This document shows, one piece after another, positions 8,525 to 18,187 of a stretch of 50,844 nt of DNA (positions within the stretch are counted from its first letter, which is position 1; the number at the start of each line of letters is the position of its first letter). The stretch spans positions 1-50,844 of the forward strand of contig NZ_VOSS01000065.1 in assembly GCF_007997035.1 (NCBI RefSeq), written 5' to 3'. The stretch comes from Ralstonia sp. TCR112 (GTDB lineage Bacteria; Pseudomonadota; Gammaproteobacteria; Burkholderiales; Burkholderiaceae). The notes under the pieces were generated by a model that had not been told where the DNA came from, did not search any database, and saw only the letters and a program-made list of their open reading frames with translations. The translations under genes and the position numbers were made by a program.

Positions 8525-9199
8525 ATGGCACGCAGCGCACCCGCACCCGCATCGGACGCACCTGCCTGGGAGTGGCCGGCAGACGCCGTCATCCTGACCG
8601 TTCCCGGCTTGCATGGCAGCGGCCCCGGCCACTGGCAGACGCGCTGGGAGCAGCGCTTCCCGGCGTGGCGCCGCGTGGAGCAGACGGATTGGTCGACGCC
8701 TGACCTGCCGCGCTGGTCGGCCCGTGTGGGTGAAGCGGTGCATGCGGCGCTTGCCGAGCGTCCGCCCACGCGCAGCAAGCGCCCGGTGATCCTGGTGGCG
8801 CATAGCTTCGGCTGCCTGGCGTCATTGCATTGGGCGGTGCAGACCAAGGAGGCAGTGGCGGCGGTGCTGCTCGTCGCGCCGGCCGATCCGGACAAGTTCG
8901 GCGTGCGGGACCTGCTGCCCGGCCATACGCTGCCATTCCCGGCGACGGTTGTCGCCAGCCGTAACGATCCGTGGATGCCGCAAGGCAGCGCCATCGACTG
9001 GGCCGCGCGTTGGGGCACCGAATTCGTCGATGCCGGCGAGGCTGGCCATATCAACGCCGATTCCAACCTCGGTGAATGGGACGCAGGCCTGACCTTGCTC
9101 GATCGCCTGATCGGCCGTGCAAGTGCGCAAGACATCACCCGTGACGGCGCCGACTGGCAAGCGCAGTGGGATGTCTTACCGAGCACCCCTTATATCTAA
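8525..9199 (+). CDS. RBBP9/YdeN-type alpha/beta hydrolase
   Basis: A compact 224-residue serine hydrolase of the RBBP9/YdeN family. The opening strand and oxyanion region is ILTVPGLHGSGPGHWQTRWE, the nucleophile elbow is VAHSFGCLA, the acid lies in SRNDPWMP and the catalytic His in GEAGHINADS. Substrate is unknown. It starts seven bases after the EAL-like gene and is the last gene before a terminator-like hairpin, so it probably belongs to the sulfonate operon. It could release the carbon chain of sulfonate or sulfate-ester substrates, but that is only inference. Confidence 0.85.
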   Translation: MARSAPAPASDAPAWEWPADAVILTVPGLHGSGPGHWQTRWEQRFPAWRRVEQTDWSTPDLPRWSARVGEAVHAALAERPPTRSKRPVILVAHSFGCLASLHWAVQTKEAVAAVLLVAPADPDKFGVRDLLPGHTLPFPATVVASRNDPWMPQGSAIDWAARWGTEFVDAGEAGHINADSNLGEWDAGLTLLDRLIGRASAQDITRDGADWQAQWDVLPSTPYI

Positions 9200-9273
9200 A
9201 ACGATGATGCACATGCGCAAATATTCGTTTTCGTCATAAGAACAGTCCGCCACAATCGGTTCATCTGCATATC

Positions 9274-9304
9274 GGCCGCAGTGTTTTGCTCTGCGGCCTT
9301 TTTT
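9274..9304 (+). terminator. Rho-independent terminator between hydrolase gene and cysT
   Basis: A perfect 8-bp stem (GGCCGCAG at 9274-9281, CTGCGGCC at 9291-9298) with a 9-base loop is followed by six T. It ends only 12 bases before the cysT start codon. It either ends the upstream operon or acts as an attenuator in the cys leader. Confidence 0.8.
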
Positions 9305-9316
9305 ATCGGTGCGCTG

Positions 9317-10231
9317 ATGAGCCTGCCTTCCGCGTTTTTTTCCTCCAAGCGGCGTAAGCCCGCCAATGTGCTGCCCGGCTTCGGGCTGGCGCTGGGGTTT
9401 TCGCTGCTGTACCTCGCGCTGATCGTCCTGATCCCGCTGTCGGCAACGGTCCTCAAGACGTTCACCATGACGTGGGACGCCTTCTGGACGACCGTCACCG
9501 CACCGCGCGTGGTGGCGTCGTACAAGCTGACGTTCGGTGCCTCGCTGATCGCGGCGGTGATCAACCTCGTGTTCGGGCTGATCGTGGCGTGGGTGCTGGT
9601 GCGCTATCGCTTTCCGGGCAAGCGGCTGATCGATGCGCTGGTCGACCTGCCGTTTGCGCTGCCGACTGCGGTGGCCGGCATTGCGCTCACCGCGTTGTAC
9701 GCGCCGAATGGCTGGATCGGCTCGCGGCTGGAACCGCTGGGGCTGAAGGTCGCGTTCACGCCGCTGGGCATCGTGGTGGCGCTGACGTTCATCGGCCTGC
9801 CGTTTGTCGTGCGCACGGTGCAGCCGGTGCTCGAAGACCTGGAGTCCGAACTGGAAGAGGCGGCTGCCAGCCTGGGCGCCACGCGCTGGCAGACCTTCAC
9901 TCGCGTGATTCTGCCGACCTTGCTGCCCGCCTTGCTGACCGGTTTCGCGTTGGCCTTTGCGCGTGCCACCGGCGAGTACGGCTCGGTCATCTTCATCGCC
10001 GGCAACATGCCGATGGTTTCCGAGATCACGCCGCTGATGATCTATTCCAAGCTGGAGCAATTCGATTACGCAGGCGCCACGGCCATTGCCGTCGTCATGC
10101 TCGGTATCTCGTTCACGCTGCTGCTGGTGATCAATCTGCTGCAAGCGTGGACGCGCCGCCGCGGCAATCGCAACGACGCCATCGAGCGTGCCCCCGAACC
10201 CCCGACCGCCAACGCGGCAGCTGGAGCCTGA
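9317..10231 (+). CDS. cysT: Sulfate/thiosulfate ABC transporter permease CysT
   Basis: This inner-membrane subunit (304 residues; also named CysU) has six apparent membrane helices. The ATPase-contact loop [30 protein letters not shown] and the segment [19 protein letters not shown] are typical of CysT. I use the ATG at 9317 ([14 protein letters not shown]); an earlier ATG at 9281 lies within the terminator hairpin and gives an unlikely leader. No strong ribosome site precedes it. cysW starts one base after its stop. Its likely periplasmic receptor is the Sbp encoded at 584. Confidence 0.93.
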   Translation: MSLPSAFFSSKRRKPANVLPGFGLALGFSLLYLALIVLIPLSATVLKTFTMTWDAFWTTVTAPRVVASYKLTFGASLIAAVINLVFGLIVAWVLVRYRFPGKRLIDALVDLPFALPTAVAGIALTALYAPNGWIGSRLEPLGLKVAFTPLGIVVALTFIGLPFVVRTVQPVLEDLESELEEAAASLGATRWQTFTRVILPTLLPALLTGFALAFARATGEYGSVIFIAGNMPMVSEITPLMIYSKLEQFDYAGATAIAVVMLGISFTLLLVINLLQAWTRRRGNRNDAIERAPEPPTANAAAGA

Positions 10232-10232
10232 C

Positions 10233-11213
10233 ATGGCCGGTACTGTTTCCCGTCAACTTGGTCAGGCGCCTGCTGGTGGCCGCCGAGGCGCCACCGCAGA
10301 GTCCGCCTGGGTGCGCGCAACGCTGATCCTCGTTTCGTTCGTGTTCCTGGCGCTGTTCCTGTTCGTGCCGCTGGCGAGCGTGTTTGTCGAGGCGTTCAAG
10401 AAGGGCGTCGACGTGTATCTCGAGGCGTTGATCGAGCCCGATGCGCTTTCGGCGATCTATCTGACGCTGACCACCGCAGCGATTGCCGTGCCGCTGAACG
10501 TGGTGTTTGGCGTGGCGGCGGCATGGGCGATCGCCAAGTTCGAGTTTCGCGGCAAGAACCTGCTGCTGACGTTGATCGACCTGCCGTTTTCGGTGTCGCC
10601 CGTCATTGCCGGCCTGATCTACGTGCTGCTGTTCGGCGCGCAGGGCTGGTTCGGGCCGTATCTCTCCGATCACGATTTCAAGATCATTTTTGCGGTGCCG
10701 GGCATTGTGCTGGCGACGGTGTTCGTCACGTTTCCGTTCGTGGCGCGCGAGCTGATTCCACTCATGCAGGCGCAAGGCAGCGAAGAGGAAGAGGCCGCCA
10801 TCGTGCTCGGCGCCTCGGGCTGGCAGACGTTCTTTCGCGTGACGCTGCCGAACATCAAGTGGGGCCTGCTGTACGGCGTGATCCTGTGCAACGCGCGGGC
10901 GATGGGCGAGTTTGGCGCGGTGTCGGTGGTGTCGGGCCACATTCGCGGGCTGACCAACACGATGCCGCTGCACGTGGAAATTCTCTACAACGAATACAAC
11001 TTTGCGGCCGCGTTTGCCGTGGCGTCGCTGCTGACATTGTTGGCGCTCGTCACGCTGGCGCTGAAGACGCTGGTCGAATGGCGCAGCCGTCGCGAGCTGG
11101 CTGATGCTGATGCCGGCGTGGGCGAAGGCCCCGGCGCACGCATCGCACCGTCATCGTCGATTTCGAACTCGCACATCTCCGTGCAATCTCCGCTGGAGGG
11201 AAGCGCAGCATGA
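10233..11213 (+). CDS. cysW: Sulfate/thiosulfate ABC transporter permease CysW
   Basis: The second membrane subunit (326 residues) pairs with CysT. After a cytoplasmic head of about 30 residues come roughly six helices, with the loop [31 protein letters not shown] and the CysW-typical [20 protein letters not shown]. The ATG at 10233 overlaps the end of cysT closely (TGACATGG), suggesting translational coupling. The C-terminal 40 residues after the last helix are polar and longer than usual. Inner membrane. Confidence 0.93.
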   Translation: MAGTVSRQLGQAPAGGRRGATAESAWVRATLILVSFVFLALFLFVPLASVFVEAFKKGVDVYLEALIEPDALSAIYLTLTTAAIAVPLNVVFGVAAAWAIAKFEFRGKNLLLTLIDLPFSVSPVIAGLIYVLLFGAQGWFGPYLSDHDFKIIFAVPGIVLATVFVTFPFVARELIPLMQAQGSEEEEAAIVLGASGWQTFFRVTLPNIKWGLLYGVILCNARAMGEFGAVSVVSGHIRGLTNTMPLHVEILYNEYNFAAAFAVASLLTLLALVTLALKTLVEWRSRRELADADAGVGEGPGARIAPSSSISNSHISVQSPLEGSAA

Positions 11214-12319
11214 GCATCCAGGTTCAACACATCACCAAGCGCTTTGGCAACTTCGTTGCCCTCAACGATGTTTCGCTCGACTTCAAGCAGGGCGAACTGA
11301 CTGCGCTGCTGGGCCCGTCGGGCTGCGGCAAGACCACGCTGCTGCGCATCATCGCGGGGTTGGAGCATGCCGATTCGGGCACGATTCACCTCAACGGCGA
11401 AGACGCATCGGATCAGCATGTGCGCGAGCGCCAGGTCGGCTTCGTGTTCCAGCATTACGCGCTGTTCAAGCACATGACGGTGTTCGAGAACGTGGCGTTC
11501 GGCCTGCGCGTGAAACCGCGTGCGCAGCGGCCAAGCGAAGCGCAGATCCGCGCGAAGGTGAAGGAACTGCTGGAACTCGTGCAGCTGGATTGGCTGGCCG
11601 ATCGTTACCCGCCGCAGCTGTCTGGCGGGCAGCGTCAGCGGATTGCCCTGGCGCGCGCGCTGGCGGTGGAGCCGCGTGTGCTGCTGCTCGACGAACCCTT
11701 CGGCGCGCTCGATGCCAAGGTGCGCAAGGAGCTGCGCCGCTGGCTGCGCCGCCTGCACGACGATCTGCATGTCACGAGCCTGTTCGTTACGCACGACCAG
11801 GAAGAGGCGCTGGAAGTGGCCGACAACGTGGTGCTGATGAACCGCGGACAGGTGGAGCAGGTCGGCAGCCCCGATGCGGTCTACAACACGCCGGCCACGC
11901 CGTTCGTCTACGGCTTCCTCGGCAACGTGAACCTGTTCCACGGCCGCCTGGAAGAGGGCGAGGGCGGCAGCGTGCTGCACGTGGGCGATTCCGCCATCGC
12001 CGTGCCGTCGGGCGGTGTGGATTCGTCCCGCGCCGATCAGGCCGTGGCCTTCGTGCGCCCGCATGAAATCGACCTGGAGCGCTATGCGCCGGGCGCCGAG
12101 GGTATTCCCGTGACGCTGCGCCGCGCGCTGACGCTGGGCGCCATCGCGCAGCTGGAGCTGGAGCGCGAAGACACCGACGACATCATCGAAGTCTCCCTGC
12201 CCATCGAGCGCTTCCGCGCCGAGGGCTTCCGTGAAGGCGAAACGCTGGTGGTGCGCCCGCGCGCGATCCGCGTGTTCGCGCAAGGCAATGCACGGCCCGT
12301 CGCGCAAGCCGCCGTGTAA
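11210..12319 (+). CDS. cysA: Sulfate/thiosulfate import ATP-binding protein CysA
   Basis: The 369-residue ATPase has Walker [10 protein letters not shown] at 35-43, signature LSGGQ at 137-141, Walker B LLLDEP near 158-163 and H-loop [15 protein letters not shown]-terminal regulatory (TOBE/CysA_C-like) region extends from about residue 240 and carries [13 protein letters not shown]. The start ATG overlaps the cysW stop in the ATGA arrangement. Together with CysT, CysW and Sbp it forms the sulfate importer. Confidence 0.95.
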   Translation: MSIQVQHITKRFGNFVALNDVSLDFKQGELTALLGPSGCGKTTLLRIIAGLEHADSGTIHLNGEDASDQHVRERQVGFVFQHYALFKHMTVFENVAFGLRVKPRAQRPSEAQIRAKVKELLELVQLDWLADRYPPQLSGGQRQRIALARALAVEPRVLLLDEPFGALDAKVRKELRRWLRRLHDDLHVTSLFVTHDQEEALEVADNVVLMNRGQVEQVGSPDAVYNTPATPFVYGFLGNVNLFHGRLEEGEGGSVLHVGDSAIAVPSGGVDSSRADQAVAFVRPHEIDLERYAPGAEGIPVTLRRALTLGAIAQLELEREDTDDIIEVSLPIERFRAEGFREGETLVVRPRAIRVFAQGNARPVAQAAV

Positions 12320-12360
12320 CACGACGCTCCGACGACAACCAATACGAGAGGACACGAGCC

Positions 12361-13320
12361 ATGAACTTCCAGCAACTGCGTTCCATCCGCGAGGCGGTGC
12401 GCCGCCAGTTCAACCTGACCGAAGTCGCCAACGCGCTGTACACGTCGCAGCCCGGCGTGTCGCGGCAGATTCGCGAGCTGGAGGATGAGCTTGGCGTGGA
12501 GATTTTCGAGCGCTACGGCAAGCGGCTGACGGGCCTGACCGAACCGGGTCGCGAGATCGTCCGCATTGTCGAACGGCTGCTGCTCGAAGCCGAAAACCTG
12601 CGCCAGGCCGGCGAGGAGTTCTCCGGCCGGCAATCCGGCCGCCTGACCGTGGCGACCACGCACACGCAGGCCCGCTATGCGCTGCCGAAGGTGGTGCAGT
12701 CGTTCCGCAAGGAATACCCGCACGTCACGCTGGCGCTGCAGGAGGCGTCGCCCTCGCACATCGTCGAGCTGCTGCTGACGGGGCAGGCCGACATCGGTAT
12801 CGCCACCGAGGCCGTGGCCAACGAGCCGGGGCTGACGTCGTTCGAGGCATATCGCTGGCGTCACGTGCTGGTGGTCAGCCCGGACCATCCGCTGACGAAG
12901 AACCCGCTCCCGACGTTGGAAGACGTGGCGCAGTATCCGCTCATCACGTACGACGCGGGCTTCACGGGCCGACGCAACATCGACGCGGCATTTGCCAGCG
13001 CGGGCCTGCACCCCGAGATCGTGCTGACCGCCATGGACGCCGACGTGATCAAGACGTACGTGGCGCTGGACGTGGGCGTGGGCATCATCGCGTCGATGGC
13101 GTATGACGGCCGCAAGGACGACAACCTCGTCTGCATCGGGGCCGATCACTTGTTCGAGCCGAACACCACGCGTGTGGCGGTGCGCCGTGGCGCGTATCTG
13201 CGCGGCTATGCGCATGACTTCATCGGGATGTTCGCGCCGCATCTGTCGCGCGAAACGGTGGCGGAAGCGGTGGCTTCCACGGTGGTGACGCAATCTGCGC
13301 GGGAGGCGCTGGCGGCGTAA
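12361..13320 (+). CDS. cysB: CysB-family LysR-type transcriptional regulator
   Basis: The 319-residue product opens with the winged helix-turn-helix MNFQQLRSIREAVRRQFNLT and NALYTSQPGVSRQIRELEDE, which is characteristic of CysB/Cbl/SsuR, followed by a substrate-binding-type effector domain (GRLTVATTHTQARYALP is the CysB ligand strand). It should activate sulfate and/or sulfonate genes when sulfide or cysteine is scarce, with acetylserine as the usual inducer. It lies 41 bases behind cysA on the same strand, so it is likely co-transcribed. Burkholderiaceae can carry both CysB and SsuR; which one this is cannot be settled here. Confidence 0.9.
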   Translation: MNFQQLRSIREAVRRQFNLTEVANALYTSQPGVSRQIRELEDELGVEIFERYGKRLTGLTEPGREIVRIVERLLLEAENLRQAGEEFSGRQSGRLTVATTHTQARYALPKVVQSFRKEYPHVTLALQEASPSHIVELLLTGQADIGIATEAVANEPGLTSFEAYRWRHVLVVSPDHPLTKNPLPTLEDVAQYPLITYDAGFTGRRNIDAAFASAGLHPEIVLTAMDADVIKTYVALDVGVGIIASMAYDGRKDDNLVCIGADHLFEPNTTRVAVRRGAYLRGYAHDFIGMFAPHLSRETVAEAVASTVVTQSAREALAA

Positions 13321-13385
13321 TCGTCCTGCGGGCGGGGCGGCCGCGCACCGTTCATCCCCCCAATCGCACCATTCGTCGCATCGGC

Positions 13386-13416
13386 ATGGCGCCTGCCTGG
13401 GCGCCATTCCTATACT
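13386..13416 (+). promoter_or_regulatory. Perfect dyad ATGGCGCC-N6-GGCGCCAT with adjacent -10 TATACT
   Basis: The arms lie at 13386-13393 and 13400-13407 and the -10-like TATACT at 13411-13416, about 30 bases before the start of the 2TM gene. The dyad covers the place of a -35 box, so it may be a binding site for an activator or repressor of the sensor-kinase operon. The binding protein is unknown; the LytTR regulator encoded downstream is one candidate. Confidence 0.45.
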
Positions 13417-13447
13417 GCGGACATCCTCGGTTCCCATAGAGACCGCC

Positions 13448-13759
13448 ATGTCCGCCGTGCCCTATACCCAAGCCTCCCCATCGACCGAATCCGACGCCGC
13501 CTTGCTGCGCCGGGCTCGCCACCGCGCCGGGGCGCGCCTGGGGTTCCGGATTCATCTGCTGTCGTTTTTGGCGATTAACGCCGGGCTGGCCGTGATTGCG
13601 CTGTCGCGCGGCCAGTTCTGGTTTGTCTGGCCGCTGCTGGGGTGGGGCTTGGGCCTGGCCGCACACGGCCTGAGCCTGGCCTGGAGCCAGGGCAACGGTT
13701 ACCAGCGCATGGTCGACCAGGAACTCGCCCGTTTGCGCGCGCAAGCCGGCCGCCAGTGA
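13448..13759 (+). CDS. 2TM-domain membrane protein
   Basis: A 103-residue protein with the 2TM domain: a basic amphipathic start (LLRRARHRAGARLGFRIHLL), two membrane segments (about residues 38-52 and 58-76) and a polar tail. Small 2TM proteins often precede LytS/LytTR two-component genes, as here. Its stop overlaps the next start (TGATG at 13757-13761), indicating translational coupling to the kinase. Role unknown; perhaps an accessory subunit of the sensor. Confidence 0.8.
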   Translation: MSAVPYTQASPSTESDAALLRRARHRAGARLGFRIHLLSFLAINAGLAVIALSRGQFWFVWPLLGWGLGLAAHGLSLAWSQGNGYQRMVDQELARLRAQAGRQ

Positions 13760-15027
13760 TGCGGGAAACCCCAAGCTTCAACGCCGGAGAACCCTCCGGT
13801 AAGATCGCCCGCATGTTCGCCAATGTGTCGTTCCCTTCGCTTGCAGACTGCCTGCGCCTGGCTCGGCGCTGGGTGATCCGCTACGCCGTCATCATCGTCA
13901 TCAATACGCTGATTGCGGCGGTGCTGGCGTTCGGCATCCGGCCGGAAGAGACCTTCTGGAAAGACTTCATCTTCAGCCAGGCAATCGGGCTGGCGATGTT
14001 CTCGTTGATCGGCATTCCGCGCCACGTGCTCTGGGGCGACGGCCCGCCCAACAAGAAGGTGTTTCCGTGGATCATCGTGGGCGCAGTGCTGATCGGCGTG
14101 CCGTTGGGGCAGTGGATCGCACGGACGATCCTGTGCCTGAATAGCGTCAACCCGGAACCCTGGCGCGCGGACAGCCTGCGCATGAGTTTCATCATCGCCA
14201 TGCTGGCCGCACTTGGCGCAACGTATTTCTACTGGTCGCGCGGCAAGCTCGCGGCACTGCAGCGCCAGGCCGCGCTCGATGCGCTGGAGCGTGAAGAGGC
14301 CGAGAAGCAGGTGGTGCGTGCGCAGTTGATGGCGCTGCAGGCGCAGATCGAGCCGCACTTCCTCTTCAACTCGCTGGCACACGTCGATGTGCTGATTGCG
14401 CGCGATCCGGCCGCCGCGCGGCGCCTTCTGCAGCATTTGATCGGCTTTCTGCGCAGTTCGCTTTCGCACGCACGCGCCGAGCAGTGCACGCTGGCGCAGG
14501 AATTTGCGCTGCTGCGCGCGTATCTCGACATCCAGGCGCTGCGCTTCGGCAATCGGCTGCGTTTCTCATTGGCGCTGGACGATGCCATCGCCAATATCGT
14601 CATTCCGCCCATGCTGATTCAGCCGCTGGTGGAAAACGCCGTGGTGCACGGCATCGAGCCCGCGCGCGAGGGCGGCGAGATCGCCCTGTCTGCGCGCCTG
14701 GCTGCCGGCCATGACGGCGAGCGCCTCGTGCTGGAAGTGCGCGACACGGGCGTCGGCTTCGGCAACGACGGTGCCAAGGGCTCCGGGCTGGGGCTCACGC
14801 ATGTGCGTGAACGTCTGTCGCGCCTGTTTGATGGCGACGCGCGGCTGACGATCACCGAGACCGTGCCGCACGGCGTGACGATCATCGTCGAATTGCCGCT
14901 GGCGCATGAAACGGCGCCTGCACCGTCTCAAGCCGATGCGCCGGAATGGCGCTGCCGCTTCTCTCGCTCCACGGCCAACGCCACTGCCACCGCTGCGCTG
15001 TCTTCGCGCGCCTCTGCCGGAACCTGA
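13759..15027 (+). CDS. LytS/AlgZ-type membrane sensor histidine kinase
   Basis: The 422-residue product has four membrane segments in its first 160 residues, a short coiled linker (LQRQAALDALEREEAEKQV), then the His_kinase domain with QIEPHFLFNSLAHVD, whose His is the phosphorylation site. The ATP-binding domain follows: N-box LIQPLVENAVVHGIEP and G-boxes DTGVGFGNDGAKGSGLGL. The ATG at 13759 overlaps the stop of the 2TM gene; an alternative ATG at 13813 would remove 18 residues and is nearly as plausible. The last 40 residues beyond the catalytic core are Ala/Ser-rich. The signal sensed is unknown. The response regulator follows after three bases. Confidence 0.88.
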   Translation: MRETPSFNAGEPSGKIARMFANVSFPSLADCLRLARRWVIRYAVIIVINTLIAAVLAFGIRPEETFWKDFIFSQAIGLAMFSLIGIPRHVLWGDGPPNKKVFPWIIVGAVLIGVPLGQWIARTILCLNSVNPEPWRADSLRMSFIIAMLAALGATYFYWSRGKLAALQRQAALDALEREEAEKQVVRAQLMALQAQIEPHFLFNSLAHVDVLIARDPAAARRLLQHLIGFLRSSLSHARAEQCTLAQEFALLRAYLDIQALRFGNRLRFSLALDDAIANIVIPPMLIQPLVENAVVHGIEPAREGGEIALSARLAAGHDGERLVLEVRDTGVGFGNDGAKGSGLGLTHVRERLSRLFDGDARLTITETVPHGVTIIVELPLAHETAPAPSQADAPEWRCRFSRSTANATATAALSSRASAGT

Positions 15028-15030
15028 TCG

Positions 15031-15858
15031 ATGCCTGCTTCCCCCCGCTTGCTGATTGCCGACGATGAACCGGCGCTGGCTGAGAACCTCGTCGCCGAGC
15101 TGACGGCGCTGTGGCCCGATGCCACGCTGCTGCCGGCCGTGCACGACGGCCAATCGGCGCTCGACGTGATTGACGACGCGGCCGACGGGGAGGCGCCCGA
15201 TGTGGTCTTTCTCGACATTCGCATGCCGGGGTTGTCGGGGATTGACGTGGCGCGCGAGCTGTCGGCCAGGGAAGACCGGCCGCTGGTGGTGTTCGTCACG
15301 GCCTATGACCAGTTCGCGCTCGACGCCTTCGAGCAGGCCGCGGTCGACTACGTGCTCAAGCCCGTGCAGACCGAGCGCCTGGCCGAGACCGTCAAGCGGC
15401 TGAAGGACCGGCTCGGCACGCGTCCGAACGGCAACGCCGCCGCCACGGACCCAGCGCAGACGCTGGCCGAGCTTGTCGAGCGCCTTGCCGGCCTGCAGGG
15501 CGCTGCCCAAACGCGTGCCACGCCGCACGGCGGCTATCTGCGCTTTATCAAGGCGCTGGTCGGACAGGAGGTGCGCTTCATCCCCGTGGACGAGGTGATC
15601 TACCTGGAAGCGACCGACAAATACGTCAACGTGGTGGCCGGCAGCGGCGAATCGCTGATTCGCACCAGCTTGCGCGAGCTGCTGACCCAGCTCGACCCCG
15701 AGCACTTCTGGCAGGTGCATCGCGGTACGGTGGTCAACGTGGCGCATGTGTCGAGCGCCGTGCATCTGTCGCTGGGGCGCCTGGGGCTGAAGATACGCGG
15801 GCGCACCGAGACGCTGCCGGTGGCACGGCAATACGCGCATTTGTTCCGGCAGATGTAG
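15031..15858 (+). CDS. LytTR-family response regulator
   Basis: The 275-residue regulator has a receiver domain (acidic pocket IADDEP at 9-14, phospho-acceptor Asp62 in VVFLDIRMPG, conserved Thr in VFVTAYDQ and Lys in YVLKPV) and a C-terminal LytTR DNA-binding domain (GYLRFIKALVGQEVRFIPV, DEVIYLEATDKYVNVV, HFWQVHRGTVVNVAHV). It resembles AlgR. LytTR proteins bind direct repeats and control surface or metabolic functions. It is the partner of the kinase encoded immediately upstream. Confidence 0.92.
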   Translation: MPASPRLLIADDEPALAENLVAELTALWPDATLLPAVHDGQSALDVIDDAADGEAPDVVFLDIRMPGLSGIDVARELSAREDRPLVVFVTAYDQFALDAFEQAAVDYVLKPVQTERLAETVKRLKDRLGTRPNGNAAATDPAQTLAELVERLAGLQGAAQTRATPHGGYLRFIKALVGQEVRFIPVDEVIYLEATDKYVNVVAGSGESLIRTSLRELLTQLDPEHFWQVHRGTVVNVAHVSSAVHLSLGRLGLKIRGRTETLPVARQYAHLFRQM

Positions 15859-15927
15859 TCGCCGTGGCGGCGGCTCCGCTATGATCCTTCGTGTCGTCAA
15901 CGGATCGAGAGAGCGAGAGCACCCGCC

Positions 15928-17643
15928 ATGGAGACACCCGCCGCACGCCCCGCCAGCAACGTTGCCGAGCCACGCCACGGCGGCCTGATTCTTGTCGATG
16001 CACTGCTGGCCCACGGCGTCGATTTGGCGTTCGGCGTGCCGGGCGAGAGCTACCTCTCCGTGCTCGAAGGCTTCTACCAGCGCCGCGACCGCGCACGCTT
16101 CATCGTCTGCCGGCAAGAGGGCGGCGCCGCCAACATGGCCGACGCCTACGGCAAACTCACCGGCCGCCCCGGCATCGTGTTCTGCACGCGCGGGCCGGGC
16201 GCCACCAACGCCAGCATTGGCGTCCACACCGCATTTCAAGACTCCACGCCGCTGATCCTCTTCATCGGGCAGGTCGGCCGCGATTTCGTCGATCGCGAAG
16301 CGTTCCAGGAAATCGACTACCGCCGCATGTTCGGCCAGATGGCCAAGTGGGTCGCGCAGATCGACAGCGTCGAGCGCATCCCCGAATACATCGCACGCGC
16401 GTTCCAGACCGCCACCGCAGGCCGGCCCGGCCCCGTTGTGCTGGCGCTGCCGGAAGACATGCTGACCGAGGTTGCAACCGTGCCGGATGTGCCGCCGATG
16501 CCTCGCGCGATGGCGTGGCCGGGCCCGCATGACCTTGCGCAACTGAAGACGCTGTTGCAGAACGCGGAGCGCCCGATGCTGCTGCTCGGCGGCTCCGGCT
16601 GGACGCCGCAAGCGGCCGCCCGCATGCAAGCCTTTGCCGAGCGATGGAATCTGCCTGCGGGCTGCGTGTTCCGCCGGCAAGACCTGTTCGACAACCGCCA
16701 CCCGAATTACGCCGGCGATGTCGGCATCGCCATCAACCCGAAGCTGGCGGCGCGTGTGAAAGACGCCGACGTGGTGCTCGCCATCGGCACACGCCTGGGC
16801 GAGATGACGACCTCCGGTTACACGTTGTTCGATGTGCCGCGGCCCAAGCAGACGCTCGTTCACGTGCATGCCGGCGCGGAAGAGTTGGGGCGTGTCTACC
16901 AGGCCGACCTGATGATCCACGCGTCGATGCCGGCGCTTGCCGAGGCGCTGGATGGCGTGTCGCCCGATGCGCCGCCGCGTTGGTCTGAGTGGACCGAAGC
17001 CGCCAACGCCGACTACCGCGCCAACATCGCGCCGCCGCCGTTCGGTGGCAAGGGCATCGACATGGCCCGCGCCATGCAGTGGCTACGTGAACGCCTCCCG
17101 CAGAACAGCATCCTGACCAACGGCGCAGGCAACTACGCCACGTGGCTGCATCGCTTCTACCAATATGGCCCGCTGGCGGCCGGCTCGCGTACGCAGCTTG
17201 CGCCCACGAGCGGCGCGATGGGCTATGGCGCACCCGCTGCGGTGGCAGCCAAGATCATCTGCCCTGACACGCCTGTCATCTGCATGGCCGGCGACGGCTG
17301 CTTCCTGATGAACGGCCAAGAGTTGGCGACCGCCATGCAATACAACGCGCCGGTGATCTTTATCGTGGTCAACAACGGCATGTACGGCACCATCCGCATG
17401 CACCAGGAGCGCGAGTATCCCGAGCACGTGAGCGGGACCGAGCTGCGCAACCCCGACTTCGCCGCGCTGGCCAGAGCCTACGGCGCCGAAGGGCACACGG
17501 TGCGCTCGCTCGAAGGCTTTCAGTCGGCCGTGGAAACCGCGCTGGCGGCAAGCGTTGCGTCCGTCATCGAAGTGCAGACCGATCCGAACATCATCAGCCC
17601 GCGCGCAACGATCGATTCGTTGCGGGCACAGTCGCGCAGTTGA
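15928..17643 (+). CDS. Thiamine-diphosphate enzyme, acetolactate-synthase-like
   Basis: The 571-residue protein has the three domains of ThDP-dependent decarboxylases/synthases. The catalytic glutamate lies in [20 protein letters not shown], the substrate-side strand is [18 protein letters not shown], and the ThDP/Mg motif is [19 protein letters not shown] with NNGMYG. It has no neighbouring regulatory (IlvN) subunit and differs from biosynthetic IlvB, so the substrate is undetermined; this group includes benzoylformate-decarboxylase-like and catabolic 2-oxoacid enzymes. The ATG at 15928 follows GAGAGCACCCGCC. The next genes encode an RraA-like lyase and a GGCT-like protein, suggesting a small catabolic unit. 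Cytoplasmic. Confidence 0.85.
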   Translation: METPAARPASNVAEPRHGGLILVDALLAHGVDLAFGVPGESYLSVLEGFYQRRDRARFIVCRQEGGAANMADAYGKLTGRPGIVFCTRGPGATNASIGVHTAFQDSTPLILFIGQVGRDFVDREAFQEIDYRRMFGQMAKWVAQIDSVERIPEYIARAFQTATAGRPGPVVLALPEDMLTEVATVPDVPPMPRAMAWPGPHDLAQLKTLLQNAERPMLLLGGSGWTPQAAARMQAFAERWNLPAGCVFRRQDLFDNRHPNYAGDVGIAINPKLAARVKDADVVLAIGTRLGEMTTSGYTLFDVPRPKQTLVHVHAGAEELGRVYQADLMIHASMPALAEALDGVSPDAPPRWSEWTEAANADYRANIAPPPFGGKGIDMARAMQWLRERLPQNSILTNGAGNYATWLHRFYQYGPLAAGSRTQLAPTSGAMGYGAPAAVAAKIICPDTPVICMAGDGCFLMNGQELATAMQYNAPVIFIVVNNGMYGTIRMHQEREYPEHVSGTELRNPDFAALARAYGAEGHTVRSLEGFQSAVETALAASVASVIEVQTDPNIISPRATIDSLRAQSRS

Positions 17644-17689
17644 TTCCGCTTTCATTTTTCGTTTTCGCCAACGCCATCCACCCATTGCC

Positions 17690-18187
17690 ATGACGATGAT
17701 TCCTGTAACCGACCTGTGCGACATGCACGAAGACAAGCTGGTGTACGGAAGCCTGCGTGTGCTCACGCCGGTCTTCCGCAGCTTTGGCAAGCGCGCCGCG
17801 TTTGCCGGCCCGGCTTCCACGCTGAAGGTGTTTGAGGACAACGGCCTCGTACGCGCCGCGCTGGAAGAGCAGGGCGCTGGCCGCGTGCTGGTGATCGACG
17901 GCGGCGGCTCGCTGCGTTGCGCGCTGGTCGGCGGCAATCTCGGCAAGCTGGCCGAAGAGAACGGCTGGGAGGGCATTCTGCTCAACGGCTGCGTGCGCGA
18001 TACGCGCGAGCTGGCCGAATGCAACGTCGGCATCCACGCCCTGGCGGTGCATCCGCGCAAGAGCATCAAGAAGAACGCCGGCCAGCGCGAGGTGGGCGTG
18101 CAGATGCCGGGCGCATACATCCAGTCCGGCGAGTGGGTCTATGCCGATGAAGACGGCGTGCTGGTTTCGCAGGACATGCTGGAATGA
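17690..18187 (+). CDS. rraA: RraA-family protein: putative 4-hydroxy-4-methyl-2-oxoglutarate aldolase / RNase E inhibitor
   Basis: This 165-residue protein is of the RraA/HMG-aldolase type. [21 protein letters not shown] is the conserved glycine-rich block and [12 protein letters not shown] holds the Arg-Asp pair that binds substrate and metal in the aldolases. In Enterobacteria RraA inhibits RNase E; many bacterial homologues instead cleave HMG or decarboxylate oxaloacetate. The retained RD pair and a 2-oxoacid-type ThDP enzyme just upstream favour a catabolic lyase here (inference). I use the ATG at 17690; MIPV at 17696 is an alternative. Confidence 0.88.
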   Translation: MTMIPVTDLCDMHEDKLVYGSLRVLTPVFRSFGKRAAFAGPASTLKVFEDNGLVRAALEEQGAGRVLVIDGGGSLRCALVGGNLGKLAEENGWEGILLNGCVRDTRELAECNVGIHALAVHPRKSIKKNAGQREVGVQMPGAYIQSGEWVYADEDGVLVSQDMLE

